Origin: Pythium myriotylum
Taxonomy: Eukaryota > Oomycota > Peronosporomycetes > Pythiales > Pythiaceae
Assembly: GCA_023091665.1 (NCBI GenBank)
Contig: JALJCQ010000011.1
Coordinates: 2,666,001 to 2,730,000 of the forward strand
DNA: 64,000 bases
Direction: 5' to 3'
This document shows positions 40,347-51,021 of the stretch, piece after piece. How positions within the stretch are numbered: position 1 is the first letter of the stretch; each line of letters begins with the position of its first letter. The position numbers were made by a program, and so were the translations under genes. The notes beneath the pieces are model-generated. The model ran no database searches. It had not been told where the DNA came from and worked only from the letters and a program-made list of their open reading frames with translations.

Positions 40347-41680
40347 ATGGAGAGCCTCTCGGGCGCGCCGGCGCCGGCCAACACGGTCGTCTTCGCGCAG
40401 CTGCCGGAGCTCTACGGCCACGCGCGCAAGGTCTACGCGCTCGAGTTCAACGCCACGGGCGCGCTGCTGGCCTCGGGCTGCAGCGACAAGACCATCCGCG
40501 TCTGGCCCGTCACGGCGGTACGAGCAGACCTAGGGAGGGATCTGCCCACGAGCAATCGCTCTCATGTGGTGGTATATGCGTGGACAGTTTTACGAAGGCA
40601 CGACCAAGGAGCAGCCGATCGAGCTGCGCGGCCACACTGAGTCGGTGCACTCGGTCGCGTGGGACCCCACGACGCCGACGCGGCTCGCGACCACGGGCGC
40701 CGACAAGACCGTGCGCATCTGGGACGCCAAGAGCGGCAAGATTGCGCAGAGCATCTCGCTGCAGAGCGAGGCGCTGAACCTCGTCTACAGCCACGACGGC
40801 AAGTACATCGCCGTGAGCAACCTCGACTGCGTCACGCTCATCGATGCGCGAAAGTTCAAAGTCGTGCGCCGCGTCGTCAACCCGTACGAGGTGCGTCGCT
40901 TTCAATGCGATGCATTTGCCCTCGGGCTAACGTGCGCATTTCACAGGTCAATGAAGTGCAGTTTAGCAAGTCGGGCTTTCTATTCGTCGCGGCGGGTCAT
41001 CCGGCGGGTTACGGCACGTTTGAGATCATGAAGATCGTTGCCGAGAAGAAAGGAAACCCCAACTTTGAAAACGTGCAGAAGGTATGGAGCTGGCGTATAT
41101 TGATCTCTGCATAGTCTGTAGTCTTACACCGAGAGCTGTCTCGCCCAGGTCGCGGCTCACGCAGGAAGCTGCTTCTGTCTGGACTTCCATCCCTCCGGCC
41201 GGTGAGAATCTAGTGTGATAAAGCTTTACGTGGAAGGACAACTCTGACAAGTGGTGGTATCTACAGCTACGTCGCCATTGGAGGTGTGGACTCGCTCGTG
41301 AGCCTCTGGGATCTAGAAGAACTCTACTGTGTTCGCACATACGTTGTCACCACGTGAGTAGGCTGAGACTTTTTGTCGCTCCACAAACGGACTCAAACTC
41401 GACCACGTTTTCGCGCAGATCGAGCATCCGAACCGTTCGATTCAACCACGACGGCGAGTTTCTGGCAATTGGTACGGAAGACACGACGCTACTGGTGCTT
41501 CGAACAGACACTGGCGAGCAGGCGCTGGCCTTACAACTCCGCGATACATTGCAGTACCTCTGCTGGCACCCAACCAAAAACATCCTAGCGTACGTTGGAG
41601 ACAAGCCATCTAGCGACAAGAACAACAACCGAGACGGAGTGATCAAGTGGGTCGAGATCACGGATCCCGTGTCTCGTTAA
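40347..41680 (+). CDS. THOC3: THO complex subunit 3 (THOC3/TEX1), WD40 protein
   Basis: WD-repeat subunit of the THO/TREX complex, which couples transcription to mRNA export. Six exons: 40347..40517, 40588..40890, 40947..41081, 41149..41201, 41267..41353, 41419..41680; 336 residues (human 351). WD blades are visible as GHARKVYALEFNATGALLAS with SDKTIRVW, GHTESVHSVAWDPTTPTRLA with ADKTVRIWD, the ALNLVYSHDGKYIAVSNLDC blade, HAGSCFCLDFHPSGRYVAIG, and SIRTVRFNHDGEFLAIGTED. The order and the weakly conserved blade with VNEVQFSKSGFLFVAAGH match THOC3 better than other WD proteins. It converges with Erv1, 81 bp between stops. Confidence 0.9.
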
Positions 41681-41761
41681 TGACCCGTACAATGCCATGA
41701 TTCATGAGTCACCGCCCACAGCGATATACTGTATATTCGTTTCACCATAGACGTATCCCAT

Positions 41762-42436
41762 TCACTCGTCCTGGCCCAGGGACGACGGGATGTTCTCCGG
41801 GTCTGCGTCCTCACCCCAGCACGCTGGTCGGCCCTTGCGCCACCGTTCGTCCAGCTTCTCCATCGTACACTCGAAGAGCGGCTTATGGATCTTCTTGTTG
41901 ACGATATTGTGCTGTTCGCAGAGCCACATCGAGAAGCTCGTGCGCGAGTCCACCCTACGTAAAAATCCACTCGCGTCAGCACTAGCACTCCAGAGACGCC
42001 ACTCGCGTTTCCGCTTGTACCTTGGTGGAGACTTCTTGACCTCCTGCTGGAAGTCCTCCGCGCAGTGCACACACGGATACATGAGCGCGAGCGCCTCCAC
42101 GAACGTGCGCGCCTTCTGCTGGTACTCGGGCGACGGCTTCTCGGGAAAGTACGCACCCATCGAGTGCAGCTATTGACCACCACCGCCACCAACCCGTCAG
42201 CCTCTTCCATGCACACTCATAGAAATGCAAGTGGCGCATCGCGTTACCAGTCCCCACGTCGCGTTGCCGAGCTCCTCGCGGCCCAGCGGACAGTCGGCTG
42301 GAGTCGTCGGTTCTGATGGCTTCTTCTCGGTCTTGGCGTCGCCCGCGGGTCTGCCGCCCACGAAGCTCTTGAACATGTCCACTTTGGACTTGCACGCCGG
42401 CTCGACGCAGTTGGGATCGCTCTTGGCGTCCACCAT
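41762..42436 (-). CDS. ERV1: Erv1/ALR FAD-linked sulfhydryl oxidase
   Basis: Sulfhydryl oxidase of the mitochondrial intermembrane space that reoxidises Mia40. Exons 42436..42248, 42169..42021, 41954..41762; 176 residues. The core is textbook: TWGLLHSMGAYFPEKPSPEY, YPCVHCAEDF (redox CxxC next to FAD), SMWLCEQHNIVNKKIHKPLF, and DERWRKG. An N-terminal shuttle pair is present as CVEPAC (CX4C) in place of the CxxC of yeast and animals; in plants a CX4C pair lies at the C-terminus. No cleavable presequence is evident. Paired ACCGGT sites lie about 100 bp upstream, shared with the divergent TPR gene. Confidence 0.92.
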
Positions 42437-42534
42437 CTTCCTCTCGCTTCTGGAAGCTCAATCAACTGGAGCTGCTCACCACGTCTATGGGTCTCGTGGG
42501 AATGATGGTCAAACCAGTGCTGGAGTCGTGAGAT

Positions 42535-42552
42535 ACCGGTCTAAATACCGGT
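42535..42552. promoter_or_regulatory. Paired ACCGGT motif (copy 3)
   Basis: ACCGGT at 42535-42540 and 42547-42552, 6 nt apart, between the divergent Erv1 (ATG 42436) and TPR (ATG 42596) genes. Confidence 0.4.
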
Positions 42553-42595
42553 AGATCTGCTCTTCAACATCATCGTGTCGTTTCGTCCCCACAAA

Positions 42596-43963
42596 ATGAG
42601 ATCACCAAGCAAGTCTCCGCCGTCGCTCGACGCTGTGTACGCTGCATGGGCCTTCGCTCTCTCCCTCTCTATAAATCTTCCTTTCTCTTGCATCTGACTC
42701 ACTGTCGTCGTCCCGACAGCCTCGCGGCCAACGTGACGACGCCCAACCCGAAGGAAGGCACGCAGCTGGCCGAGCCGGCGCCGCAGCTCGATCTCCCGCA
42801 GCGCATCGACGCTCCGGAGACGGTACGAGATTCCCCGAGATGCCCAACTTGTAGGTCTCTTGGTCTCATTGGTGTTATGGCTCCTGAGCAGATCAAGACG
42901 CCGCCGAGGGTCTGTGCACCGACGCGCGACGAGCGGATCCGCAAGACCGTGTTCTCACCGCACGCCATCGCGCTGCAGAAGCTTCGCCACGAGATCGCGC
43001 ATGCACATGACAATGGCGAGCAGCTCGTGGCCAAGCTGGCGTGCTGCTCGTCGCAGAAGCTCAAGGAGAAAGACAGCGCTGTGTCGGCCAAGCTCATCAA
43101 GGAGTACGCCATGCTGGCCGAGTCGAGCAAGCGCGCCGGTCGCCACGACGCCGAGTGCACGGCCCATCTCTGGTGAGTCAGCCACGGCTCGCGATGCTGG
43201 CTCAGGATATCGCTGACTTGTACATCACAGCCTCGGGATCATCTACGACAACGTGGAGGACTACTCCAAGGCCATCGACTGCTACCTCGCGGTGCTCTCG
43301 ATCAGCGAGAGCACGCAGCAAAAGATCTTCACGGCGCTCGCCGCCAACTGCATCGGCGTCAACTACCAGCTCATGTCCAGCGCGACCAAAGAGTACGCCT
43401 ACACGGGCAAGTTCGTCGACGAAGGGAACCGCCTTCTCAAGAGCGCCGTCGAGTACCACCAGAAGCACCTCGACGCAGCCGACGACGCAGGCAAGTTCGT
43501 CGCGCATCTCAATCTCGGACTCACGCACGGCTCTCTGAACGACCAGAACGAGGCAGCGAGGCACCACCAGGAGGCACTGCGGCTAGCCATCCGGCTGAAC
43601 AGCTCGTATGGGCAAGCGCTGGCCGTGGGCAACTTGGGCCTGCTTGCGAGCCGCCAAAACGATCTCGACACAGCGGTCGCGTGCATGGAACAACACCTCC
43701 AGCTCATCCAATCTGTCAATGATCGTGGAGCAGAGGCGTTTGCATGGATACAGCTCGGCCACTTGTTCAGTCGGCTGGGGAAACATGAGAAGGCCGTGCG
43801 CGCGTTCGACCAGGCGTACAAGATCTCGCACGAACTGGGTGAGATTGGAACCATGAAGCAATGCAGCTGCTATCTCGGGGTCGCGAGAGCTCGTCTGCAG
43901 ATGGAAGCGTACGTGCATAAGCTCACCAGCTCGTTCATCCCTGCTCCTTCTTCACCGTCCTAA
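42596..43963 (+). CDS. Tetratricopeptide-repeat protein
   Basis: Exons 42596..42636, 42720..42822, 42892..43172, 43231..43963; 385 residues. The N-terminal ~100 residues are Pro-rich and disordered. Residues from about 115 to the end form consecutive TPR helices: DYSKAIDCYLAVLSI, KFVAHLNLGLTHGSLNDQNE then AARHHQEALRLA, ALAVGNLGLLASRQNDLDTA, and AFAWIQLGHLFSRLGKHEKA. The repeat phrasing resembles the TTC29/GPSM (LGN) style, but I cannot assign an orthologue; a TTC29-like axonemal role would fit the CFAP58 and CDKL5 genes nearby. A GTACGT word at the end (about 43910) could be a further donor, which would replace the last ~17 residues. Confidence 0.75.
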
Positions 43964-44028
43964 AAGCACGCACGTGGTTTGCAAAGCGACGTATATATAT
44001 TGATGAAGTATGAAGCTCGCTCGATATC

Positions 44029-44553
44029 TTAACCGTTGCCTGCAGCCGAGACCTGGAATACAAGTAATCCCACGTGAGCACAAAAGCCCGGCGAATAGTC
44101 CACCGCATTGACACGTACGCGAGGGATGTCGTGGTGCTCGGTGAGTCGGCCCAGGTGCTGGTTGAGCTCTTCCACGCGCTCACGGTAGGTCTTGCTGGCC
44201 ACCTTGTCGATCTCCTCTCGCTCCTACAGCACCACGGCGTCAGTCAGCCCACTCAGCTCCTCCCCGTCCACTCTCCACCCACGCACCCTCTTCTTGCGCA
44301 GCTCCTCGTAGCGTCGCTGCGCGGTCGTCATGTCGTTCTCCACGAGCACCACGCGCTCCTCCTTCTCCTCGTCGCTGTCGTCATGCTCTCGTCAGTCTCC
44401 TCCTCTCTCTCTCTTTCTCCCTCGTCAGCTCCTCCCCACGCACCGCTCGTGCTCGCGCTTCTCCTTCTTGCTCTTCTTGCTCTTCTTCTTCTTGTCCGAG
44501 ACCTTGAGCTTGCTGCCCTTGAGCTTGAGCTTGCCGCGCACGACGTTCTCCAT
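44029..44553 (-). CDS. FAM32A: FAM32A-like protein
   Basis: Small basic nuclear protein; in human, FAM32A is a late-stage spliceosome component that stabilises the 3' splice site. Exons 44553..44444, 44374..44287, 44223..44119, 44052..44029; 108 residues (human 112). The N-terminal GKLKLKGSKLKV is followed by a Lys-rich stretch (KKKKSKKSKKEK). The C-terminus carries the conserved ASKTYRERVEELNQHLGRLT then EHHDIPRVS. The last exon encodes only seven residues plus the stop, and its join (DIPR-VS) reproduces the family's DIPKVS. It converges with the TPR gene (65 bp between stops). Confidence 0.9.
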
Positions 44554-44605
44554 CCTTCTCGAGTGACCGACCTCTTGACCTTGAGCTCCTGACCAGCTCT
44601 GGTGG

Positions 44606-44661
44606 TTTCTATCGTTTCTACTATCTATCACGTCCAGCTATGCAATTTCTATCGTTTCTAC
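44606..44661. repeat. 16-bp direct repeat in divergent promoter
   Basis: TTTCTATCGTTTCTAC occurs at 44606-44621 and 44646-44661, 40 bp apart, between FAM32A (ATG 44553) and the Cys-rich gene (ATG 44703). It could be a promoter element or a small duplication. Confidence 0.7.
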
Positions 44662-44702
44662 CGTCTCTTCCCGACAAGGCCACTGGTGCAAACGACGCCA
44701 AT

Positions 44703-46540
44703 ATGACCGTCGTGACCAAGCCGAGGTACGTGGAGCCGGCCTCGAAGCGCCGCCGCCGCTGCGCCTGCGGCTCGGCCGAGGCCTGCTTCGCGTGCCAGCG
44801 CTGCATGGAGCAGCACTGCGTCTGCGGCCGCGGCGGCGCGCTCTGCCGCGAGTCACGCGCCTGCAACTGCCGCGTCGAGACGCGCTGCTCGCGCTGTCGG
44901 GGCTGTCGCCGGCCGCGCGGCGGCCACTGTCGCTGCGAGCAGCACCGAGAGCTCTGGCGCGCGCTGCGAGACGACGCAAAGGTCACAGCCGCGGCGACCG
45001 AGCACAGCTGCAGCTGCTTTGACGAGAAGCGCGTGGCGCAGATGCTGGACGATGCACAAGAGAGCAAGCAGCGCCGCGAGAAGCTGCAGCGCATGAGACG
45101 CCGCGCCGGACTCGCGTCGGTGAGGTCGCTGTACAGCAGGAAAGTGGCGACGGCCGCGGTCACGGTGGACGAGTTCGGCGACTCGGACGTGGAGCTGAGC
45201 GACGTCGAGGACGACGATCTAGTTGCCACGCGTGAGTCGGTACGCATGCGCGCTGCAGAGATGGAAGGCACGACGCACGTGCTCCCGGCTGATTGGGACG
45301 GAAACCCCCTCTCTCATGGTCGACAAGAACGGCTCGAGTGGAGCAGCTCGCAGTCCTATCAGCAGTCCATTTCTATTCCGTCCGCGCGGGCCAGACGGAC
45401 CCCGATGATCGCTGGAGCTGACCAAGAGGTAAGTCGCTTTCTTCCCTGAGCACGGGTGCGGTCACTGTTGTAACTTTTGTATTGCATTGTAGACCGCGAC
45501 CGCCTCGATTGGTCGCGCGCTCGACAACGCTGTCTTCGAACGAGGTACGCGAGTTCCGTGCTGCACCGCCACAAGAGACCAAGACGCTCACACCGCTCGC
45601 ATGCTTTTGATTGCTTTGGCTGACCAGAACGTGAAGATGCGATGCCGCCAGAGGTAAGCTACAGCAGAGTTGTTTTGCAATTTTGCTTGCCTGACCTGCC
45701 TCTGCGTTCCGATCGCAGGACCTCGTCGACTACTTGATCTTCACGGCCAGTGTAAAAGCCTCCAGACTGCCCGAGTTGATCGGCAGTTTGGATGACACGG
45801 CGGCGACAGCGATGGGTATCGTTGCTCAAGAGTATATGAAGCAGTTGGTGATCCGCTCGACGCGAGACTCTCCGTTCGACACCAAAAAGAGATCCGCGCA
45901 GGCTTTTGCGTACGTGATCCTGAACAACTTCAATTATTCCGTGTACTTGAGCCAGTGCGGGCTGCCAGATTTGAAAGAAGTGACCCCCGAGCAGATCCAG
46001 CGAGTTACTGAAGAATTGGCTCAACTAGTGTTCGGCGAGTTCCTCGCTGTTCAACCTCCGGGTGGTCTTGCGTCAGTCTCTTCTACTCCACTTCGTGAAG
46101 TCTTGACGAGTTCCATCCGTGAAGTGGTCATCTCGGAGGTCCAAACGGCGTTGGCTACATCCCAACAAGGTGCAGATACCCCCAATCCGCAGGCTCCTAC
46201 AAGTGTTGCCGACCTGGAGATGCTTCAAAGCGTCAAGCTGAGTCGCCGCTCAAGTAAACTGACTGGTACGGCTGTGTACAAGTATGAAGTCGGCGCCAAT
46301 GTCGGCGACAAGCATCACGCCAAGATAACTGTTGATGGATTTGAGACGAGAGGCGCTGCAGAGCGAAGCATTGAGCGAATCAATTCTGTGCTAGAGGCAC
46401 AGGATAAGAGGATCAATGCGATTGAGCACCCGAAGCCACCACCAAAGGCGGAGGATCCGGTCATCACCGAGCTGTATCAGCAGCTAGCAGAGCAAGTGAA
46501 GAAAGCGCGAGCAAAGGGGAGCGGTGAAGCTACGCAGTAA
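44703..46540 (+). CDS. Cys-rich N-terminal protein of unknown function
   Basis: Exons 44703..45428, 45493..45544, 45628..45653, 45719..46540; 541 residues. Residues ~19-85 hold about 20 Cys plus His in closely spaced pairs (CACGSAEACFACQRCMEQHC, CVCGRGG, CNCRVETRCSRCRGC, CRCEQH), so a multi-zinc module is likely. A basic coiled stretch and an acidic patch (DEFGDSDVELSDVEDDD) follow. Exon 4 encodes a helical domain (PELIGSLDDTAATAMGIVAQ, QAFAYVILNNFNYSVYLSQC) and a Lys-rich end. I do not recognise the family. An in-frame ATG at 44640 would add 21 residues; it overlaps the 16-bp repeat, so I prefer 44703. Confidence 0.65.
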
Positions 46541-46737
46541 AAGGTCAAGCGAATTTGATTACCATGCGACAGAGTGACGACTTTGGAGCAGTACGTACGA
46601 AATGCGAAATGTAAGTGGATAGAGAGATCAGTCTCGGACGAATTCCATATTTGGAATCCAGCAAAGAAACCCGATTGGGCAGCTACTACGAGCTCGTCGA
46701 TGACACAGCGCACGCGGCACGACACGAGTCCGCGGCA

Positions 46738-48450
46738 ATGAACAAGTATGAAGTGCTTGGCGTCATTGGTGAAGGCGCGTACGGCGTCGTACTCAAATGC
46801 CGCAACAAGGAAAGTAGCGAGGTTGTGGCGATCAAGAAGTTCAAGGAGAATGAGGATGACGATCCTATGGTACGCAAGACAACGCTGCGTGAGGTGAAGA
46901 TGCTTCGACTACTCAAGCATCCCAATATCGTCGCGCTCAAGGAGGCGTTCCGTCGCAAAGGCCGACTCTATCTTGTATTTGAGTATGTCGAGAAGAACTT
47001 GCTGGAGGTGCTCGAAGACAAACCCAACGGAATCGATAGCGAGCTCGTGAGGAGGTATATTCATCAGCTCTGTTCGGCAATCCACCACTGCCACGCAAAT
47101 AACGTCATCCACCGAGATATTAAGCCTGAGAATCTGCTCGTGAACTGTACAACTGGAGATCAATCGCTGCGCTTGTGCGACTTTGGCTTCGCCCGATCCA
47201 TTGCGAGCCCTCCGAACGGTGGTGCTGCCGCGAACGATCTCACGGAGTACGTGGCGACACGATGGTACCGAGCACCCGAGCTGCTGCTCGCTGATACCAA
47301 ATACACAAAGTCAGTGGACGTGTGGGCTATCGGGTGCATCATGGGCGAGCTCATTGAAGGACAACCCGTGTTTCCCGGCGAGAGCGAAATCGACCAGCTG
47401 TACCTGATCCAAAGAATGCTGGGATCGCTCCCCAAGCGACACATGGAGCTCTTCGCTACAAACCCACGCTTCTCCGGCATGAAAATCCCTGACGTCAAGT
47501 TCCCAGAGACGCTCCACCGCAAGTTCAACGGTCGATTGTCGAAGAAAGGGATCCAGTTTCTGGAGCAGACGTTGCGGCTTCACCCTGAGGACCGCCTGTC
47601 AAGTGAAGAGTGTCTTCGTCACCCCTACTTTGAAGGCCTCTCGACGGTTGTCGTTGGTGGTGTGGACGATGCTCCAGCCGAAGTAAAGCCGCTACCGCTG
47701 TCGTTTTCGGTATCACTATCGGTTGGGGACAAACACGGGGCTTCACCAGGAGCCAAATGCGATGGCGAGAAGCTAGACAACTCGGATGGTATGGATAGCT
47801 GCCGGAACAAGCCCACGTCGATGGGAGCGAGTGTCACACGCATTCCATTCAAGGCAGAGGACAAGAGTCTTCCGATCGCAGCCAAGGAGAAGCGGAAGAA
47901 GAGCGCTCGCAAAGGCAACCGCAAGGATGACAAGAGCGGCGGCAGCGCGACAAACCGAAGGAGCCAGAGTTCGCTCTGCGTCAACGACTTCAGCTCGGGC
48001 TTGGAGGATTTCGCGAACTGGGGGTCTGAGCTCGGCACGAAGGAAGACGAGTCCGCTACGACCTCTCGTCGCCGCGACTCGAAGCGAATAGGATCGTCCT
48101 CGTCGTCCAAGCCACTCCCGAAGCCTCTCAGCGGAGGCCGGGACCGCAAAAAGCCCGTCGAGATCTCCTCGCAGCCACCTGTCTCGACGATTCCTCGCCC
48201 TCAGTCGCGCCAGTCGCTGAGCCAGCAGCAGTCGTCTCTACGGTACTTGCCGCATCTTTCCGGTGGAGTCAACGGCGAAGGCTCGGTCGGTGTCGTGGCG
48301 TTCACGCCCATCCACAGCAGCGGAACGGAGACCGAGGACCCATTGCAAGACGACGACGTGTACAACTACCCGGTCTTCGCCGCGGCACTACGCAAGGCCT
48401 CGAAGAAGCACCGCGACCGCGCTGCACTCGAGGACTTGGACGGGAGCTGA
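46738..48450 (+). CDS. CDKL5: CDKL5-like kinase (ciliary length-control family)
   Basis: Ser/Thr kinase of the CDKL family. Intronless, 570 residues. Kinase domain residues 4-300: glycine loop [56 protein letters not shown], activation loop [16 protein letters not shown] with the MAPK-like TEY, and [18 protein letters not shown]. Identity to CDKL5 (LF5 in Chlamydomonas) is high; there the kinase controls cilium length. The C-terminal 270 residues are Ser/Lys-rich and disordered, as in CDKL5. The ATG at 46738 matches the family start; the upstream open frame lacks a conserved sequence. Confidence 0.9.
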   Translation: MNKYEVLGVIGEGAYGVVLKCRNKESSEVVAIKKFKENEDDDPMVRKTTLREVKMLRLLKHPNIVALKEAFRRKGRLYLVFEYVEKNLLEVLEDKPNGIDSELVRRYIHQLCSAIHHCHANNVIHRDIKPENLLVNCTTGDQSLRLCDFGFARSIASPPNGGAAANDLTEYVATRWYRAPELLLADTKYTKSVDVWAIGCIMGELIEGQPVFPGESEIDQLYLIQRMLGSLPKRHMELFATNPRFSGMKIPDVKFPETLHRKFNGRLSKKGIQFLEQTLRLHPEDRLSSEECLRHPYFEGLSTVVVGGVDDAPAEVKPLPLSFSVSLSVGDKHGASPGAKCDGEKLDNSDGMDSCRNKPTSMGASVTRIPFKAEDKSLPIAAKEKRKKSARKGNRKDDKSGGSATNRRSQSSLCVNDFSSGLEDFANWGSELGTKEDESATTSRRRDSKRIGSSSSSKPLPKPLSGGRDRKKPVEISSQPPVSTIPRPQSRQSLSQQQSSLRYLPHLSGGVNGEGSVGVVAFTPIHSSGTETEDPLQDDDVYNYPVFAAALRKASKKHRDRAALEDLDGS

Positions 48451-48687
48451 GAAAGGCGAACTTCAAGTTGTCATGTAAACAGACGACCCAAACCTCTCGG
48501 TCGCAGTAATCCAACGGCTCGAGAGGTATTGTACAAACTCTGTACAAAACAGTTTAAAACACCACGACCACTCGTAGTTTCTAAAGGAAGATTTGTACGA
48601 AACAGTTTTGATCTTTTCAGGTGTTTTATTCCCACTTGATCTCGTCAGCGTCGTGGAGCTCCTCAAGAGGGCAGTTGGCGATAAACC

Positions 48688-50856
48688 ATGGCCCCGACCA
48701 ACGTGCTGGACGAAGAGCGCGCGCGCAGCGGCGTCTCGTCGCGCGAGCTCACCTACGTGCTGCAGAAGAGCAAGGCCCACGCCGAGCTGCGCGAGCGGCT
48801 CGAGGCGCTGCTGCTCGCGGACCCGGTCTTCAACCACGAGAAGATGAACTTTTTGCCGCGCGACGAGCAGTACCGGCGCGCGATCCAGATGTCGGCCAAG
48901 GTCGAGATCATCGCGCGCGAGAACAACCTGAGCGAGGACGACGCCGAGCTGCTGCGCAAGATCTTCCAGGGCTTTGGCAGCTGCTCGTGCGCCACGACGC
49001 TCCACACGCTCATGTTCATCAAGAACCTCGCGCTGCTCTTCACGGACGAACAGCAAAAAGGATGGATGCAGCTCGCCAAGGAGTGGCGCATGGTCGGCTG
49101 CTACGCGCAGACCGAGCTCGGCCACGGCTCGAACGTGCGCGGGCTCGAGACCACGGCCACGTACATCCGCGACACGGACGAGTTCGAGATCCACTCGCCG
49201 TCGCTGCGCTCCATCAAGTGGTGGCCCGGCGCGCTGGCGCGCACGGCCAACTTTGGCGTCGTCTACGCGCGGCTCATCATCGACGGCAAGGACTATGGCG
49301 TCCATAACTTTATGGTGCAGCTGCGCGACCTCGACACCCACGAGCCGCTGCGCGGCATCACGTGCGGCGACATCGGCGCCAAGATCGGCTTCAACAACGT
49401 CGACAACGGCTACTGCAAGTTCGACCGCGTGCGCATCCCGCGCGAGAACATGGGCATGCGCCTCGCGATCGTCGAGCGCGGTGGCAAGTACCGCAAGAAC
49501 CCGGACGTGCCCCAGGAGATTCTCTACTTTACGATGCTGCAGACCCGCATGGACTTTGTGAGCCTCACGGGCGGCGCGCTCGCCAAGGCCAGCACGATCG
49601 CGATCCGCTACTCGGCGGTGCGCGAGCAGGGCTACGACGCTAATGAGAAGGCGCCGACCAAGGAGATGAAGGTGCTCGACTACCAGTCGCAGCAGTACCG
49701 GCTCTTCCCGAACCTCGCGGCGGCGTACGCGATCATGCTCAACGGCAACCAAATGGACGCGTTCGCCAAGGATCTCTCCAAGCAGATCCAGCGAGGCAAC
49801 GTCTCGATGCTCAACGTCGGCCACGCCATGAGCTGCGGGCTCAAGGTGCTCGCGTCCGACATCGCCTGCCACGGCATCGAGCAGTGTCGTCGGGTGCGTG
49901 TGCTGGTGCAGTGTTGATGAATGCCACGAGTGCCTCGAGTGCTGATGTGCTTTGTTGATGTACTTGTAGGCGTGTGGCGGCCACGGCTACCTGCTCTCGA
50001 GCGGTCTTCCGGTACGTTCGATGAGCTAAGCTGCTGCTTGGTCATCCACTGACGACGGTGTCGGCATTCTGTGTTGTAGGTTCTTCTGGGCGACATCGTG
50101 CAGACCGTGACGGCCGAGGGCGAGAACTACGTGCTCTCGCTGCAGACGGGCCGCGCGCTGCTCAAGGCGCTCGCCGACTTCCGCGCGGGCGCGCCGTTGC
50201 CGGACGCTATGCGTTTCCTGGCCAACGTCGACACGCCGCAGGGCGTCGTTCCCGAGCGCTCGACGGCCGAGTGGCTCTCGCCGTCGCTCTACGTGGCCGC
50301 GTACGAGCGCCGCTGTCTCTACCTGCTGCGCGACCTCGAGCGGCGCGTGGCGCAGTCTCGCTTGGTCGCGGGCGGCGTGCAGGACCACTCGGTCGCGTGC
50401 TACAAGCTCTCGATGGCGTACGCCAAGCTCGTGCTCGTGACGAGCTTCGCGTCGGCCGTGGCGTCGCCGCGCGCGTTGAGCGCCGAGCCGCTCTCGTCGC
50501 CGCAGACGCTCGAGGCCGTGCGGCTGCTGAGCCACCTCTTCGCGCTCTCGCAGCTCGAGCTCGACGCAGGCGAGTTCATGGAGAGCGGCGCGATGGCGCC
50601 GGCCGATCTCGCGCGCGTGCGCCAGGCGATCGAGCAGCTCCTGCCGGCGCTGCGGCCGCACGCCGTGGCGCTCGTCGACGCGTTCAACTTCTCGGACCAC
50701 ACGCTCAACTCGACGCTCGGGCGCCGCGACGGGCGCGTCTACGAGGCGCTCTACGCGTCGGCGCAGCACGACCCGGTGAACGCGGCCTCGGACAAGGTCG
50801 CGCTCGAGGAGCTCCTGCTCCCCATCCGCCGCGCCGTGGCGCGGGCCAAACTCTGA
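48688..50856 (+). CDS. ACOX1: Peroxisomal acyl-CoA oxidase
   Basis: Flavoenzyme for the first step of peroxisomal fatty-acid beta-oxidation, making trans-2-enoyl-CoA and hydrogen peroxide. Exons 48688..49893, 49970..50011, 50080..50856; 674 residues (human ACOX1 660). Motifs: YAQTELGHGSNVRGLETTAT and KWWPGALARTANFGVVYARL around the FAD/substrate site, and ACGGHGYLLSSGLP, split over a 42-nt exon, near the family's catalytic region. The C-terminus AKL is an SKL-type peroxisomal targeting signal (PTS1). The C-terminal domain (res ~480-674) is helical, as expected. Confidence 0.94.
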
Positions 50857-51021
50857 AAAAACCCAAAATCCATACCAGTAGTACACAATTCTAACGCATT
50901 GGATTGGTCAGTGGAATCTATTTTATGCGATCGGATTGGCGGAGATCGAATTGACTACCCGGTCGCCCTGTTTTTTTCGCGCCCATTTTGGGCCGACGAT
51001 GGAGATCAGTTTGAAAAAAAG

